A DNA stretch of 64,000 nucleotides from Streptomyces catenulae. GTDB lineage: Bacteria > Actinomycetota > Actinomycetes > Streptomycetales > Streptomycetaceae. How positions within the stretch are numbered: position 1 is the first letter of the stretch; every line of letters starts with the position of its first letter. The notes beneath the pieces were generated by a model. The model worked only from the letters and a program-made list of their open reading frames with translations. It was not told the DNA's origin and searched no databases. The DNA lies in assembly GCF_000718015.1 (NCBI RefSeq), contig NZ_JODY01000004.1:62001-126000 (forward strand), read 5' to 3'. A program made the translations under genes and the position numbers. Of the stretch, positions 28,940 to 38,468 are shown in pieces.

Positions 28940-30943
28940 TCAGTCGTTGCCGTTGCCCGTGGTCGGCGTCGTCTTCTGGATCTGGAGCAGGAACTCCGCG
29001 TTGGACTTCGTCTGCTTCATCTTGTCGAGCAGCAGCTCGATCGCCTGCTGCTGGTCGAGGGCGTGCAGCACCCGGCGCAGCTTCCAGACGATGGCCAGCT
29101 CGTCGGCGCCCATCAGGATCTCCTCCTTCCGGGTGGACGACGCGTCGACGTCCACCGCGGGGAAGATCCGCTTGTCGGAGAGCTTGCGGTCGAGCTTGAG
29201 CTCCAGGTTGCCGGTGCCCTTGAACTCCTCGAAGATCACCTCGTCCATCCGCGAACCGGTCTCGACCAGCGCGGTGGCCAGGATGGTCAGCGAACCGCCG
29301 TCCTCGATGTTGCGCGCCGCGCCGAAGAACCGCTTCGGCGGGTAGAGCGCGGTCGAGTCGACACCACCGGACAGGATGCGGCCGGAGGCGGGCGCCGCGA
29401 GGTTGTACGCGCGGCCCAGACGGGTGATGGAGTCCAGCAGGACGACCACGTCGTGACCCAGCTCGACGAGGCGCTTGGCGCGCTCGATGGCCAGCTCGGC
29501 GACGGTGGTGTGGTCCTCGGCGGGGCGGTCGAAGGTCGAGGAGATGACCTCGCCCTTGACCGACCGCTGCATGTCGGTGACCTCTTCGGGCCGCTCGTCG
29601 ACGAGGACGACCATCAGGTGGCACTCGGGGTTGTTGCGGGTGATCGAGTTGGCGATCGCCTGCATGATCATGGTCTTACCGGTCTTCGGCGGGGCCACGA
29701 TCAGACCACGCTGGCCCTTGCCGATCGGCGTCACCAGATCGATGATCCGGGTCGTCAGGCCGCCCGACTCACCCTCCAGGCGCAGTCGCTCCTGCGGGTA
29801 AAGGGGCGTCAGCTTCCCGAACTCCGGGCGCTGGCGGCCCTGTTCGGGCGCCACGCTGTTGACGGTGTCGAGGCGGACCAGCGCGTTGAACTTCTCGCGC
29901 CGCTCGCCGTCCCGCGGCTGGCGGACCGCACCGGTGACGTGGTCACCCTTGCGCAGACCGTTCTTACGGACCTGGGCCAGCGAGACGTACACGTCGTTCG
30001 GGCCGGGCAGGTAGCCGGAGGTCCGGATGAACGCGTAGTTGTCGAGGATGTCGAGGATGCCCGCAACGGGGATCAGGACGTCGTCCTCGGAGACCTGCGG
30101 CTCGTTGCCGAAGTCCTCGCGCCCGCCGCGACGGCCCCGGCGGTCGCGGTAGCGGCCGCGGCGGCCACGGCGGCCACCCTCGAAGTCGTCGCCGTCGTCG
30201 TGGCGGTTGTCCCGCTGACGGCCCTGGCGGTCGCCCTGGTTGCCGGAGTCGTTGCCGTCGTTCTTGTTACGGCGGCCCTGCTGGCGGTCGCGGCGGTCGC
30301 CCTTCTGGCCGCGGTCCTGACGGTCCCCGCGGTCCTGGCGGTCGCCGCCCTTGTGCTGCTGGTCGGAGTGGTCGCCCTTGGCGGGACGCTCGTCGACGGC
30401 GGTGTCGGCCTTGCCCTTCGGCTCGGCCTTGGCGCCGTCCGCGCCCTCGGGGCTGCCCGCGGCCGCGGTGGCGCGGCGGCGACGGCGCTCACCGGCCGGC
30501 TGCTCGTCGCTGGCCGGCTGACCGGGGATGTCGATCTGCTGCTGACCGGCCTGCTTGTCGGCGCTCTTGTCGGCCTTGGCCGGCTTCTCGGCGGCCTTGG
30601 CGTCGCCCTCGCCCGTACGGGCCTTGGAGGTGGTACGGCGCTTGGGCTTGGTGTCGGTCTCGGCGGGCGCGTCGGCCTTGGTGGAGCCGGAGGAGCCCGC
30701 GGCCTGCCTCTCCTTGATGACCTCGATCAGCTGGCTCTTGCGCATCCGCGCGGTGCCCTTGATGCCGAGGCCGGAGGCGACCTGCTGCAGCTCTGCCAGG
30801 ACCATGCCGTCGAGGCCGGTACCGGAACGGCGGCGCCGCGTGGTGCCGGCAGCACCGGTGGCAGGCGCGGCGGGAGCGTCCGTGGCGGGCGCGGTGGCAC
30901 TGCCATCGGTGCGCACGCCCATCAGATCGGTGGTGTCGCTCAC
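28940..30943 (-). CDS. rho: Transcription termination factor Rho, with long disordered insertion
   Basis: A 667-residue hexameric RNA helicase that terminates untranslated transcripts. A Rho-N domain (about 45-80, 'MVLAELQQVASGLGIKG') is followed by an insertion of about 200 residues (85-280) rich in Arg, Asp, Gln, Gly and Lys, with 'DRQDRG' repeats around 201-225. The RNA-binding cold-shock domain ('GILDILDNYAFIRTSGYLPG') and the ATPase core with APPKTGKT at 417-424 come next. The insertion is typical of actinobacterial Rho and adds RNA-binding surface. The GTG start at 30943 follows GGAAGGACCCTTC. Confidence 0.97.
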   Translation of the reverse strand: MSDTTDLMGVRTDGSATAPATDAPAAPATGAAGTTRRRRSGTGLDGMVLAELQQVASGLGIKGTARMRKSQLIEVIKERQAAGSSGSTKADAPAETDTKPKRRTTSKARTGEGDAKAAEKPAKADKSADKQAGQQQIDIPGQPASDEQPAGERRRRRATAAAGSPEGADGAKAEPKGKADTAVDERPAKGDHSDQQHKGGDRQDRGDRQDRGQKGDRRDRQQGRRNKNDGNDSGNQGDRQGRQRDNRHDDGDDFEGGRRGRRGRYRDRRGRRGGREDFGNEPQVSEDDVLIPVAGILDILDNYAFIRTSGYLPGPNDVYVSLAQVRKNGLRKGDHVTGAVRQPRDGERREKFNALVRLDTVNSVAPEQGRQRPEFGKLTPLYPQERLRLEGESGGLTTRIIDLVTPIGKGQRGLIVAPPKTGKTMIMQAIANSITRNNPECHLMVVLVDERPEEVTDMQRSVKGEVISSTFDRPAEDHTTVAELAIERAKRLVELGHDVVVLLDSITRLGRAYNLAAPASGRILSGGVDSTALYPPKRFFGAARNIEDGGSLTILATALVETGSRMDEVIFEEFKGTGNLELKLDRKLSDKRIFPAVDVDASSTRKEEILMGADELAIVWKLRRVLHALDQQQAIELLLDKMKQTKSNAEFLLQIQKTTPTTGNGND

Positions 30944-31320
30944 GAAGGGTCCTTCCCTGGAGCGGGCGTCGGCCTGTCTGGCTCGGCGACCGGTTGTGCT
31001 GTCCGGCTGGTGGTCCCGCGGTGTTGCGAACCGGGCCGGGGCGGTGGTCCCGCCGGATACGGCGGAAAGATCAGTTCATTGGTCCGGCGCGAAGGGATGC
31101 TGTGTGACCCATGTCCGTCACGCCGATTCCGGAGCGTGCTCATTCCTGCTCGGGCCATTGCTTCGAGCAGTTTGGGGGGCTCCCGGAAGAAAGGTGGTCC
31201 CGATAGGGACACGAAGCATCGCGCCACTCAGGCGTCGAGTACTGACTTGAGGTTAACACTACCGGATCCAACAAACATTCCCCCTTCCCAAGACCGGCAA
31301 TCGTCGATCACCCGCGGCCG
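30944..31320 (-). promoter_or_regulatory. Long rho leader and promoter region
   Basis: This stretch of 377 bases between thrB and rho holds no gene. On the minus strand TAGTGT (complement of 31256-31261) is an excellent vegetative -10 box, giving a leader of about 300 bases. The same stretch also reads GGAAT-N19-GTT (complement of 31255-31281), close to a sigma-R promoter with one extra base. A long leader is common for rho genes, which are often autoregulated. Confidence 0.55.
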
Positions 31321-32238
31321 TCACCCGGCGAGCGGCAGGACGCACGTACCTGCCGCGTCGAGGGTCAGCCGGTTGGCCGCCCAGCCCTCTCCCGCCAGTG
31401 CGGCGACCTTGTCCGCCGAGCTCTCCTCGGCCAGGGCGAGCACCGTCGGGCCCGCACCGGAGATGACCGCGGGGACACCGTCCGCACGCAGTCGGTTCAC
31501 CAGTGCCACGCTCTCCGGCATCGCGGGGGCGCGGTATTCCTGGTGAAGTCGGTCCTCGGTCGCGGCCAGCAGCAGCTCGGGGCGCCTGGTCAGCGCCTCG
31601 ACGAGCAGTGCGGCGCGACCGGCGTTGGCCGCGGCGTCCACATGCGGGACGGTGCGCGGCAGCAGTCCGCGGGCGGTCTCGGTGAGCACCGGTTTCCCGG
31701 GGACGAAGACGACGGGGACGACCGAGTCGGCCGGCTCCATCCGGATGGCGCGGGCCGCCCCGGTGTCCGTCCAGGCGAGGGTGAATCCGCCGAGCAGACA
31801 GGCGGCGACGTTGTCGGGGTGGCCCTCGATCTCGGTGGCCAGCTCCAGCAGCGCGGTGTCGTCGAGCCGCTGTTCACCACCGATGGTGACGGCGCGGGCG
31901 GCGACGATCCCGGCACAGATGGCCGCCGACGACGAGCCGAGGCCACGGCCGTGCGGGATGCGGTTGGCACAGACGATTTCCAGCCCGCGCGGCTGCCCGC
32001 CGAGCAGGTCGAAGGCGGTGCGCAGGGAGCGTACGAGGAGATGGCTCTCGTCGCGCGGGAGGGTCTCACTGCCCTCACCTGCGATGTCTACGTGCAGACC
32101 GGAGTCGGCGACCCGCACCACGACATCGTCGTACAGCCCCAGCGACAGGCCGAGGGCGTCGAAGCCGGGGCCGAGATTGGCGCTGGTGGCGGGGGTGCGC
32201 ACCCGGACGGCGGCGGCACGGAACGCGGGACCGGCCAT
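31321..32238 (-). CDS. thrB: Homoserine kinase
   Basis: A 305-residue GHMP kinase that phosphorylates homoserine on the way to threonine. Motif 1 is 'TPATSANLGPGFDALGL' and the ATP-binding motif 2 is 'PHGRGLGSSSAAICAG'; motif 3 is 'VISGAGPTVLAL'. The ATG at 32238 (MAGPAFRAAAV) matches the family N-terminus and has AAGGAGAG upstream. It is separated from thrC by 321 bases containing a terminator, so it probably has its own promoter. Confidence 0.95.
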   Translation of the reverse strand: MAGPAFRAAAVRVRTPATSANLGPGFDALGLSLGLYDDVVVRVADSGLHVDIAGEGSETLPRDESHLLVRSLRTAFDLLGGQPRGLEIVCANRIPHGRGLGSSSAAICAGIVAARAVTIGGEQRLDDTALLELATEIEGHPDNVAACLLGGFTLAWTDTGAARAIRMEPADSVVPVVFVPGKPVLTETARGLLPRTVPHVDAAANAGRAALLVEALTRRPELLLAATEDRLHQEYRAPAMPESVALVNRLRADGVPAVISGAGPTVLALAEESSADKVAALAGEGWAANRLTLDAAGTCVLPLAG

Positions 32239-32468
32239 CGCTCGATGACTCTCCTTGATTGATGCTGCGGTACTGCCCCGCGCCACCGCGGCGCCGAGGC
32301 GCCCGGCCGGCCGGCGGGGACTGTGTCTGACCTGCCCTGCACACCACTGCGTCATGCCGTGCGGAGGGGAGTTGGCTGCCAGCCTATCGAAGGAAGGTTC
32401 TGTGGCGACATAGGGCGCACGGGAGGCGCACGATGCGTGTCGCACGCCGAGCCGTGCCCCACTTCCGA

Positions 32469-32495
32469 CTTTGCAGCCTTTGCACTCTTTGCTGC
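32469..32495. repeat. Three tandem 9-base units CTTTGCNNN
   Basis: CTTTGCAGC, CTTTGCACT and CTTTGCTGC follow one another directly at 32469-32477, 32478-32486 and 32487-32495. The array touches the left arm of the thrC terminator and lies upstream of thrB. Its relatively high A+T content stands out from the surroundings. Confidence 0.7.
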
Positions 32496-32534
32496 ACGGC
32501 GGGTCACCTGCCCGGGGAGCCGGTGACCCGCCGT
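32496..32534 (-). terminator. Perfect 13-bp hairpin after thrC
   Basis: ACGGCGGGTCACC (32496-32508) pairs exactly with GGTGACCCGCCGT (32522-32534), loop of 13 bases. It starts 26 bases past the thrC stop. Confidence 0.8.
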
Positions 32535-32559
32535 ACGCCCGACGTGTGCGGTTGCGGAG

Positions 32560-33645
32560 TTACACGAGACCGAGGCGCTGGGCCGCGGCGTCCGCGTCGA
32601 TCGGGACGGTGACGGGCTGCGGCGCACCGGCCACCGCCCAGTCGGGGTCCTTGAGGCCGTTGCCGGTCACCGTGCAGACGATGCGCTGACCGGGGTCGAC
32701 CTTGCCCTCGTCGGCGGCCTTGAGCAGTCCGGCGACCGAGGCGGCCGACGCGGGCTCCACGAAGACGCCCTCCTGCGCGGCCAACAGCCGGTAGGCGGCC
32801 AGGATCTGACGGTCCGTCACCTCATCGATGGCGCCGCCCGACTCGTCCCGCGCCTGCTCCGCGAAGGACCACGAGGCCGGGTTGCCGATGCGAATGGCGG
32901 TGGCGATGGTGTGCGGGTCCTTGACGACCTCGCCGCGCACGATCGGGGCGCTGCCGGACGCCTGGAAGCCCCACATCCGCGGGGTGTGCGAGGCGATGCC
33001 GTCGGCGGCGTATTCGCGGTAGCCCCGCCAGTACGCGGTGATGTTGCCGGCGTTGCCGACGGGCAGCACATGGATGTCGGGCGCGTCGCCGAGCATGTCG
33101 ACGATCTCGAACGCCGCGGTCTTCTGGCCCTCGATACGCACAGGGTTGACGGAGTTCACAAGTGCGACCGGATATTTGTCCGAAAGTCCACGGGCGAGCG
33201 TCAGACAGTCGTCGAAGTTGCCGTCGATCTGCAGGATCTTCGCGCCGTGCACCAGCGCCTGCCCCATCTTGCCGAGGGCGATCTTGCCCTGCGGGACGAG
33301 CACCGCGCAGACCATCCCGGCGCGCACCGCGTACGCGGCGGCGGAGGCGGAGGTGTTGCCGGTGGAGGCGCAGATCACCGCCTTGGCGCCCTCCTCCTTG
33401 GCGCGCGTGATGGCCATCGTCATCCCGCGGTCCTTGAAGGATCCGGTGGGGTTGGCACCCTCGACCTTGAGGTGCACCTCGCAGCCGGTGCGCTCGGACA
33501 GCACCTGCGCGGGGACCAGCGGCGTGCCGCCCTCCCGCAGGGTGACCGCCTCGGTCGTGTCGCTGACCGGCAGCCGGTCACGGTATTCCTCGATGATTCC
33601 GCGCCACTGACCGTTCGCGGCGGACGCGGTGGAATTGGCAGACAT
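32560..33645 (-). CDS. thrC: Threonine synthase
   Basis: A 361-residue PLP enzyme that converts O-phosphohomoserine to threonine. The cofactor lysine is K71 in '[11 protein letters not shown]'; '[15 protein letters not shown]' is the phosphate-binding glycine loop. It is the shorter, class of threonine synthase usual in actinobacteria. The ATG at 33645 follows AAAGGAACCC. It lies 8 bases after the hom stop, so hom and thrC are one operon. Confidence 0.96.
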   Translation of the reverse strand: MSANSTASAANGQWRGIIEEYRDRLPVSDTTEAVTLREGGTPLVPAQVLSERTGCEVHLKVEGANPTGSFKDRGMTMAITRAKEEGAKAVICASTGNTSASAAAYAVRAGMVCAVLVPQGKIALGKMGQALVHGAKILQIDGNFDDCLTLARGLSDKYPVALVNSVNPVRIEGQKTAAFEIVDMLGDAPDIHVLPVGNAGNITAYWRGYREYAADGIASHTPRMWGFQASGSAPIVRGEVVKDPHTIATAIRIGNPASWSFAEQARDESGGAIDEVTDRQILAAYRLLAAQEGVFVEPASAASVAGLLKAADEGKVDPGQRIVCTVTGNGLKDPDWAVAGAPQPVTVPIDADAAAQRLGLV

Positions 33646-33653
33646 GGGTTCCT

Positions 33654-34955
33654 TTACTCCCCTTCGACCCGCATGATGCTGGCGACACCGCGGACGGTGT
33701 CCAGCCCCCGCAGGGCCTCGACGGTCGACGACAGGGCGGCGTCGGCCGCCCGGTGGGTGACGACGACGAGGGATGCCTCGCCGTCCGCGTCGGGCCGCCC
33801 TTGCTGACGGACGGTGTCGATCGACACCCCGTGCTCGGCGAAGACCGTGGCGACCTGCGCGAGGACGCCGGACTTGTCGGCCACGTCGAGACTGATGTGG
33901 TACCGCGTGACGACCTCACCCATGGGGCTCACGGGCAGCTGGGTGTACGCGGACTCGCCCGGTCCGGTGGTCCCCGCGACCTTGTTGCGGCAGACCGCGA
34001 CGAGGTCGCCGAGCACCGCGGAGGCGGTCGGCGAACCACCGGCGCCCGGACCGTAGAACATCAGCTGACCTGCGGCGTCGGACTCCACGAACACCGCGTT
34101 GTACGCCTCGCGGACGGAGGCCAGCGGATGGCTGAGCGGGATCATCGCGGGGTGCACACGGGCGGTGACGGACGCACCGTCCGCGGCCCGCTCGCAGATC
34201 GCGAGCAGCTTGACGGTGCACCCCATCCGCTTGGCGGAGGCGATGTCGGACGCGGTGACCTCGGTCAGACCCTCGCGATGCACATCGTCGATGGTCACGC
34301 GGGTGTGGAAGGCGATCCCGGCGAGGATCGCGGCCTTCGCGGCGGCGTCGAAGCCCTCGACGTCGGCGGTCGGGTCGGCCTCCGCGTACCCGAGGGCGGT
34401 GGCCTCGTCCAGCGCCTCGCTGTACCCGGCGCCACTGGTGTCCATCTTGTCGAGGATGAAGTTGGTGGTGCCGTTGACGATGCCGAGGACGCGGTTGACC
34501 TTGTCACCGGCGAGCGATTCGCGCAGCGGGCGGACGAGCGGGATCGCACCGGCGACCGCCGCCTCGTAGTAGAGGTCCGCGCCGTGCCGCTCCGCCGCGG
34601 CGTGCAGGGCGGCACCGTCGGCGGCGACCAGCGCCTTGTTGGCGGAGACGACGCTGGCGCCGTGCGCGAAGGCGGTGGTGATCAGCTCACGGGCCGGTTC
34701 GATGCCGCCGATGACCTCGATGACGACATCGACGTCCTCGCGTTTGACCAGCTCCATCGCGTCGGTGGTCACCAGCTCGGCCGGGATGCCCTCGCGTACG
34801 CGGTCGGGGCGGCGGACGGCGATCCCGGCCAGCTCCACGGGTGCACCGATGCGGGCCGTGAGGTCGTCGGCGTGCGTCGTCATGATGCGCGCCACCTCTG
34901 AGCCGACCACACCACAGCCCAGGAGCGCCACCTTCAGCGGACGCGTACGCATCAT
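33654..34955 (-). CDS. hom: Homoserine dehydrogenase
   Basis: A 433-residue NAD(P)-dependent enzyme that reduces aspartate semialdehyde to homoserine, the branch point to threonine and methionine. The N-terminal Rossmann motif is '[12 protein letters not shown]', the catalytic domain contains '[11 protein letters not shown]' and '[16 protein letters not shown]', and the C-terminal 90 residues form an ACT domain ('[22 protein letters not shown]') for threonine feedback. I start it at the ATG at 34955 (MMRTRPLKV), preceded by AGAGGTCGA; the frame continues upstream to 35018. Confidence 0.95.
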   Translation of the reverse strand: MMRTRPLKVALLGCGVVGSEVARIMTTHADDLTARIGAPVELAGIAVRRPDRVREGIPAELVTTDAMELVKREDVDVVIEVIGGIEPARELITTAFAHGASVVSANKALVAADGAALHAAAERHGADLYYEAAVAGAIPLVRPLRESLAGDKVNRVLGIVNGTTNFILDKMDTSGAGYSEALDEATALGYAEADPTADVEGFDAAAKAAILAGIAFHTRVTIDDVHREGLTEVTASDIASAKRMGCTVKLLAICERAADGASVTARVHPAMIPLSHPLASVREAYNAVFVESDAAGQLMFYGPGAGGSPTASAVLGDLVAVCRNKVAGTTGPGESAYTQLPVSPMGEVVTRYHISLDVADKSGVLAQVATVFAEHGVSIDTVRQQGRPDADGEASLVVVTHRAADAALSSTVEALRGLDTVRGVASIMRVEGE

Positions 34956-35093
34956 TCGACCTCTGCTTTTCATCGATACTGCCGTTTTTCTTCTTGGTGA
35001 ATTCTCAGTCTCACGCACCGGACGGCACTTTCCGCACCTCGTCCGGATACCGAGACATTTATGTCGCCCGCGCCGGACACGCGAACGAGTTCG

Positions 35094-36485
35094 TCATCCG
35101 ACATCCAACCGCAGGAGATCCTCCTCCGTCTCGCGGCGCACGATGACCCGGCCGGAGCCCTCCGCGACCGCCACCACCGGCGGCCGCAGCGCGTGGTTGT
35201 AGTTGCTGGCCATCGACCGGCAGTACGCCCCGGTCGCGGGCACCGCCAGCAGGTCACCCGGTGCCACGTCGGACGGCAGGAAGGCGTCCCGGACGATGAT
35301 GTCGCCGCTCTCGCAGTGCTTGCCGACGACGCGCGAGAGCATCGGCTCGGCGTCCGAGGTCCGCGAGACCAGCGCCACGGTGTACTCCGCGTCGTACAGC
35401 GCGGTGCGGATGTTGTCACTCATCCCGCCGTCGACGGAGACGTACGTCCGCAGCCCCTCCAGCTCCTTGACGGTGCCGACCTCGTACAGCGTGAAGGCGG
35501 TGGGGCCGACGATGGCGCGGCCCGGCTCGACGGAGATCCGCGGCACGCTCAGCCCGGCCGCCTCGCACTCCTTGGTGACGATCTCGCCGAGCGCCTTCGC
35601 GATCTCGTGCGGCTCACGCGGGTCGTCGTCCGAGGTGTACGCGATGCCGAGACCGCCACCGAGGTCGATCTCCGGCAGCTCCACACCGTGCTCGTCGCGC
35701 ACCTCGGTCAGCAGTTGGACGACGCGCCGGGCGGAGACCTCGAACCCGGCCATGTCGAAGATCTGCGAGCCGATGTGGCTGTGGATGCCGGTCAGCTCCA
35801 GGCCGTCGAGGGTGAGCGCCCGGCGCACCGCCTCGGCCGCCTGCCCCCCGGCCAGCGCGATGCCGAACTTCTGGTCCTCGTGCGCGGTCGCGATGAACTC
35901 GTGGGTGTGCGCCTCGACGCCGACGGTGACGCGGATCTGTACCTGCTGCCGCCTGCCCAGCCGCTGCGCGATGTGCGCGACCCGCGCGATCTCCTGGAAG
36001 GAGTCGAGCACGATCCGCCCGACGCCCGCCTCGACGGCGCGGGTGATCTCCTCGGTGCTCTTGTTGTTGCCGTGCAGCGCGATCCGCTCGGCGGGCATCC
36101 CGGCGTCCAGCGCGGTCACCAGCTCACCGCCGGAGCAGACGTCGAGGTTGAGCCCCTCCTCGGTCAGCCACCGCACCACCGCGCGGGAGAGGAACGCCTT
36201 GCCCGCGTAGTACACGTCGGCGCCCGTGCCGAACGCCTCCCGCCAGGCCCGGCAGCGCGCCCGGAAGTCCTCCTCGTCGAGGAAGTAGGCGGGGGTGCCG
36301 AACTCCTCGGCGAGCGTCTTCACATCGAGCCCGCCGACGGTCACCACGCCGTCGGCGTCGCGCCGGACGGTACGCGACCAGACGCGCGCGTCGAGGGAGT
36401 TGAGGTCGGCGGGCGGCCCGGCGTAGTGCCCCTCGGGCAGGACGTCGGCGTGCCGGGGCCCGGCGGGGTGGGCGGAACGGCTCAT
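35094..36485 (-). CDS. lysA: Diaminopimelate decarboxylase
   Basis: A 463-residue PLP enzyme that makes lysine from meso-diaminopimelate. The cofactor lysine is K96 in '[10 protein letters not shown]'; 'HIGSQI', 'GGGLGI' and '[10 protein letters not shown]' are the family motifs of substrate and PLP binding. Length is normal. The ATG follows AGGGGATCCCACCACC. It starts 26 bases after the ArgS-like gene, an arrangement resembling the argS-lysA operon of corynebacteria, and is followed by hom. Confidence 0.96.
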   Translation of the reverse strand: MSRSAHPAGPRHADVLPEGHYAGPPADLNSLDARVWSRTVRRDADGVVTVGGLDVKTLAEEFGTPAYFLDEEDFRARCRAWREAFGTGADVYYAGKAFLSRAVVRWLTEEGLNLDVCSGGELVTALDAGMPAERIALHGNNKSTEEITRAVEAGVGRIVLDSFQEIARVAHIAQRLGRRQQVQIRVTVGVEAHTHEFIATAHEDQKFGIALAGGQAAEAVRRALTLDGLELTGIHSHIGSQIFDMAGFEVSARRVVQLLTEVRDEHGVELPEIDLGGGLGIAYTSDDDPREPHEIAKALGEIVTKECEAAGLSVPRISVEPGRAIVGPTAFTLYEVGTVKELEGLRTYVSVDGGMSDNIRTALYDAEYTVALVSRTSDAEPMLSRVVGKHCESGDIIVRDAFLPSDVAPGDLLAVPATGAYCRSMASNYNHALRPPVVAVAEGSGRVIVRRETEEDLLRLDVG

Positions 36486-36511
36486 GGTGGTGGGATCCCC
36501 TCAAATGTCGT

Positions 36512-37546
36512 TCAGAGTCGTACGGGTGCGGAGACGCCGAGCAGGCGGAGGCCGTTGGCGAGCACCGTTCCGGTGGCCTCGGCGAGGGCCACCCGGGCGC
36601 GGTGCACGGCCGAGGGTTTCTCCTCGCCGACGGGCAGCGGCCGACACCCGCCCTGCCAGCGCAGATACGCCTCGGCCAACGCCTCCAGATGCCGCACCAC
36701 CCGGTCCGGCGCCCGGTAGCGCGCCGCGGCCGCGACGGCGTCCGGGAACCCGCCGAGGAGCAGGTGGAGCGCCTGCGTGTCCGACGCGGCCGTACCGCTC
36801 CCGGCGGCGTCCCCGCCGGGGTGCGTCTCGGGTCCGGTGTCACCCGGCGCGCCGGTGAACCCCAGCTCACGGGCGTTACGGACCAGCGCCTGGGTCCGGG
36901 CGTACGCGTACTGCACCCGGAAGCGCGGGTTCTCCTCCCGCTGCGTGGGCCGCTCGGGGGGCCGCACCGGGTCCTGCGCGGCCGGTCGCAGCAGCGCCCA
37001 CCGCGCCTCGTCGCCGCCGAGCCGGGCGACGAGCCGCGCCAGCTCGGCCCGATCGCCGTCGGCCGCGGGCCGCGGCGCGGCGTCCTCCGGCGGCGTTCCG
37101 GCGGCGTCCGCGGCGGCGTCGATCCGGGCCAGCGCCTCGGCGACGACGAGCCCGCGCGCGCCCCCGGGCGGCGGCGCGGTCGCGGCGCCGGGGCGGCCCG
37201 GGCGGGCGCCGCCGGAGCCGTACCGCGGTCCCTGGGCGAGGACGGTGCGGACCAGTTCGGCCGGTGCGCCGTCCCCCAGGGTGAAGTTCAGAAATCCGGG
37301 CCCGGCGACCTCGACGTACGCGATGCCCGGGCATCCGGCCAGCCGCCTGCGCAGTACCTCGGCGACCTCGCGGGCGGGCAGTCCGGCCCCCGCGGCGAGC
37401 TGCAGTGCGACGTTGGACGCGTAGTCCCCGGAGTGCGGCGCGGGCCGCACCACCACCCGCTCCGGCACCGCCACGGACAGCTCCCGCTCCGCCACGGCAC
37501 CACGCACGGAGCGCAGGACGGTACGGGACAACTCGGCGGGGGTCAC
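36512..37546 (-). CDS. nrtL: ArgS-related anticodon-binding protein lacking the catalytic core
   Basis: A 344-residue homologue of arginyl-tRNA synthetase. The N-terminal part ('SGDYASNVALQLAAGAGLPAREVAEVL', 'VEVAGPGFLNFTL') matches the ArgS additional domain 1. The C-terminal part has the anticodon-binding DALR-type pattern 'FRVQYAYARTQALVRNA' and ends 'VLANGLRLLGVSAPVRL', like true ArgS. Between them, where ArgS carries about 350 residues with HIGH and KMSKS, there are only about 70 Ala/Gly/Pro-rich residues, so no aminoacylation is possible. The symbol follows my memory of the Streptomyces annotation. The GTG at 37546 has TACGCT 6 bases upstream. Confidence 0.8.
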   Translation of the reverse strand: MTPAELSRTVLRSVRGAVAERELSVAVPERVVVRPAPHSGDYASNVALQLAAGAGLPAREVAEVLRRRLAGCPGIAYVEVAGPGFLNFTLGDGAPAELVRTVLAQGPRYGSGGARPGRPGAATAPPPGGARGLVVAEALARIDAAADAAGTPPEDAAPRPAADGDRAELARLVARLGGDEARWALLRPAAQDPVRPPERPTQREENPRFRVQYAYARTQALVRNARELGFTGAPGDTGPETHPGGDAAGSGTAASDTQALHLLLGGFPDAVAAAARYRAPDRVVRHLEALAEAYLRWQGGCRPLPVGEEKPSAVHRARVALAEATGTVLANGLRLLGVSAPVRL

Positions 37547-37552
37547 AGGACA

Positions 37553-37558
37553 AGCGTA
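37553..37558 (-). promoter_or_regulatory. -10 box (TACGCT) for a leaderless nrtL-lysA transcript
   Basis: On the minus strand TACGCT is followed by TGTCCT (6 bases) and the GTG at 37546. The same hexamer and spacing precede the cobalamin adenosyltransferase gene at 8073. Confidence 0.6.
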
Positions 37559-37582
37559 TGGGAGAAGGGGGGCACCCATGCG

Positions 37583-37599
37583 ACCAGGTTTCGCCTGGT
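37583..37599 (-). terminator. Small hairpin after the receiver-protein gene
   Basis: ACCAGG (37583-37588), loop TTTCG, CCTGGT (37594-37599). It is 60 bases past the stop of the receiver gene. The stem is short, so this is tentative. Confidence 0.4.
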
Positions 37600-37658
37600 G
37601 GACACCGGGGCGCGGGCGAGGCGCCCGTCAGGCGGCCGGGGCGTGCGCGGCGGTCCGT

Positions 37659-38258
37659 TCAGGACGAGGCGCGGCGGTCGCCGAGATCGCCCCGCCAGCC
37701 GTGGTACCGCTCACCACCGCCGTGCGGCGCGAGGTGGTCCTGCCGGTCCAGATGGTCGCCGCATTCGAGGTGCGCGGCGTGCTCGGCGAGCCCCGGCTGC
37801 TGCCGCACCTGCGCCATCCCGGCGGCCCGCTCGGCCGCCGGCCGGTCGGCCACCGCGGCGTCCCCGTCGGCCCGCAGCCGCCGCCCGTCCCGGGCCAGCC
37901 GCGCCACCGTCTGCACCATCTCCGCGGGCTCGAACGGCTTCCCCAGGAACGCGTCGACGCCCACCGACCGGCCGCTGTCCGCCTCGCCCCGGGTGCAGGC
38001 GCTGATGATCGCGATGGGGATGTCCCAGGTCCGCGGATCGGCGCGGAGCCGCGCCGCGGTGTGCAGACCGTTGAGCCGCGGCATCACGACATCGAGGGTC
38101 ACCACATCGGGTCTGACGCGGTGCACGACATCCAGACACTCGGCACCATCAGCCGCGGTCACGACCTCGAAGCCCTCCAGCTCGAGGTTGACCCTGATCA
38201 ACTGCCGGACCCCCTTGCTGTCATCCACAACAAGAATCCGACCGCACAAGCCAGGCAC
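37659..38258 (-). CDS. Stand-alone response regulator receiver protein with His-rich tail
   Basis: A 199-residue protein with one receiver domain (residues 6-120): acidic pair in 'ILVVDDSKG', phospho-acceptor Asp56 in 'VVTLDVVMPRLNG' and Lys107 in 'FLGKPFEP'. There is no DNA-binding or enzymatic output domain. The last 75 residues are polar with several histidines ('EHAAHLECGDHLDRQDH'), so a metal-binding or protein-interaction tail is possible. No kinase gene is adjacent. The GTG at 38258 has TACTCT 6 bases upstream, so the mRNA is probably leaderless. Confidence 0.82.
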   Translation of the reverse strand: MPGLCGRILVVDDSKGVRQLIRVNLELEGFEVVTAADGAECLDVVHRVRPDVVTLDVVMPRLNGLHTAARLRADPRTWDIPIAIISACTRGEADSGRSVGVDAFLGKPFEPAEMVQTVARLARDGRRLRADGDAAVADRPAAERAAGMAQVRQQPGLAEHAAHLECGDHLDRQDHLAPHGGGERYHGWRGDLGDRRASS

Positions 38259-38264
38259 ACGACG

Positions 38265-38270
38265 AGAGTA
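38265..38270 (-). promoter_or_regulatory. -10 box (TACTCT) for a leaderless receiver-protein mRNA
   Basis: On the minus strand TACTCT is followed by CGTCGT (6 bases) and the GTG start; there is no ribosome binding site. Confidence 0.6.
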
Positions 38271-38468
38271 GGTGCCCACCCCCGGCGGCGTACCCCTTTT
38301 CCGCACTTCCGCCCCCGTGCGGGGGACGTTTCCCCGACCGCTCCCCGCCCGCTTCCGGGATGCGCTAGGACGCACCCCGAGGCCCTGCTCCGGGCCCCTT
38401 TGACCGCCGCGGAACGATCTCCACCGCCCGCACCGGAATCACGTGCCGGAACACCCCATCGGAGCTGG

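Larger units (their letters stand above)
32239..32559. other. Intergenic region between thrC and thrB
   Basis: This stretch of 321 bases has no supportable gene; it holds the thrC terminator at its right end and a 9-base tandem repeat (32469-32495) beside it. The thrB promoter should lie to the left of these. A short + strand frame (32323-32526) crosses the repeat and encodes FAAFALFAA, but it has no ribosome binding site or known relative. Confidence 0.5.

Noticed and set aside
30100..30700. Repeat-rich stretch as a CRISPR or satellite array
   Set aside because: It is the coding sequence of the low-complexity insertion in Rho; units are irregular and in frame.
32323..32526. Short + strand frame encoding FAAFALFAA between thrC and thrB as a leader peptide
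   Set aside because: It runs opposite to the thr genes, has no ribosome binding site, and its repeat comes from the tandem 9-mers.
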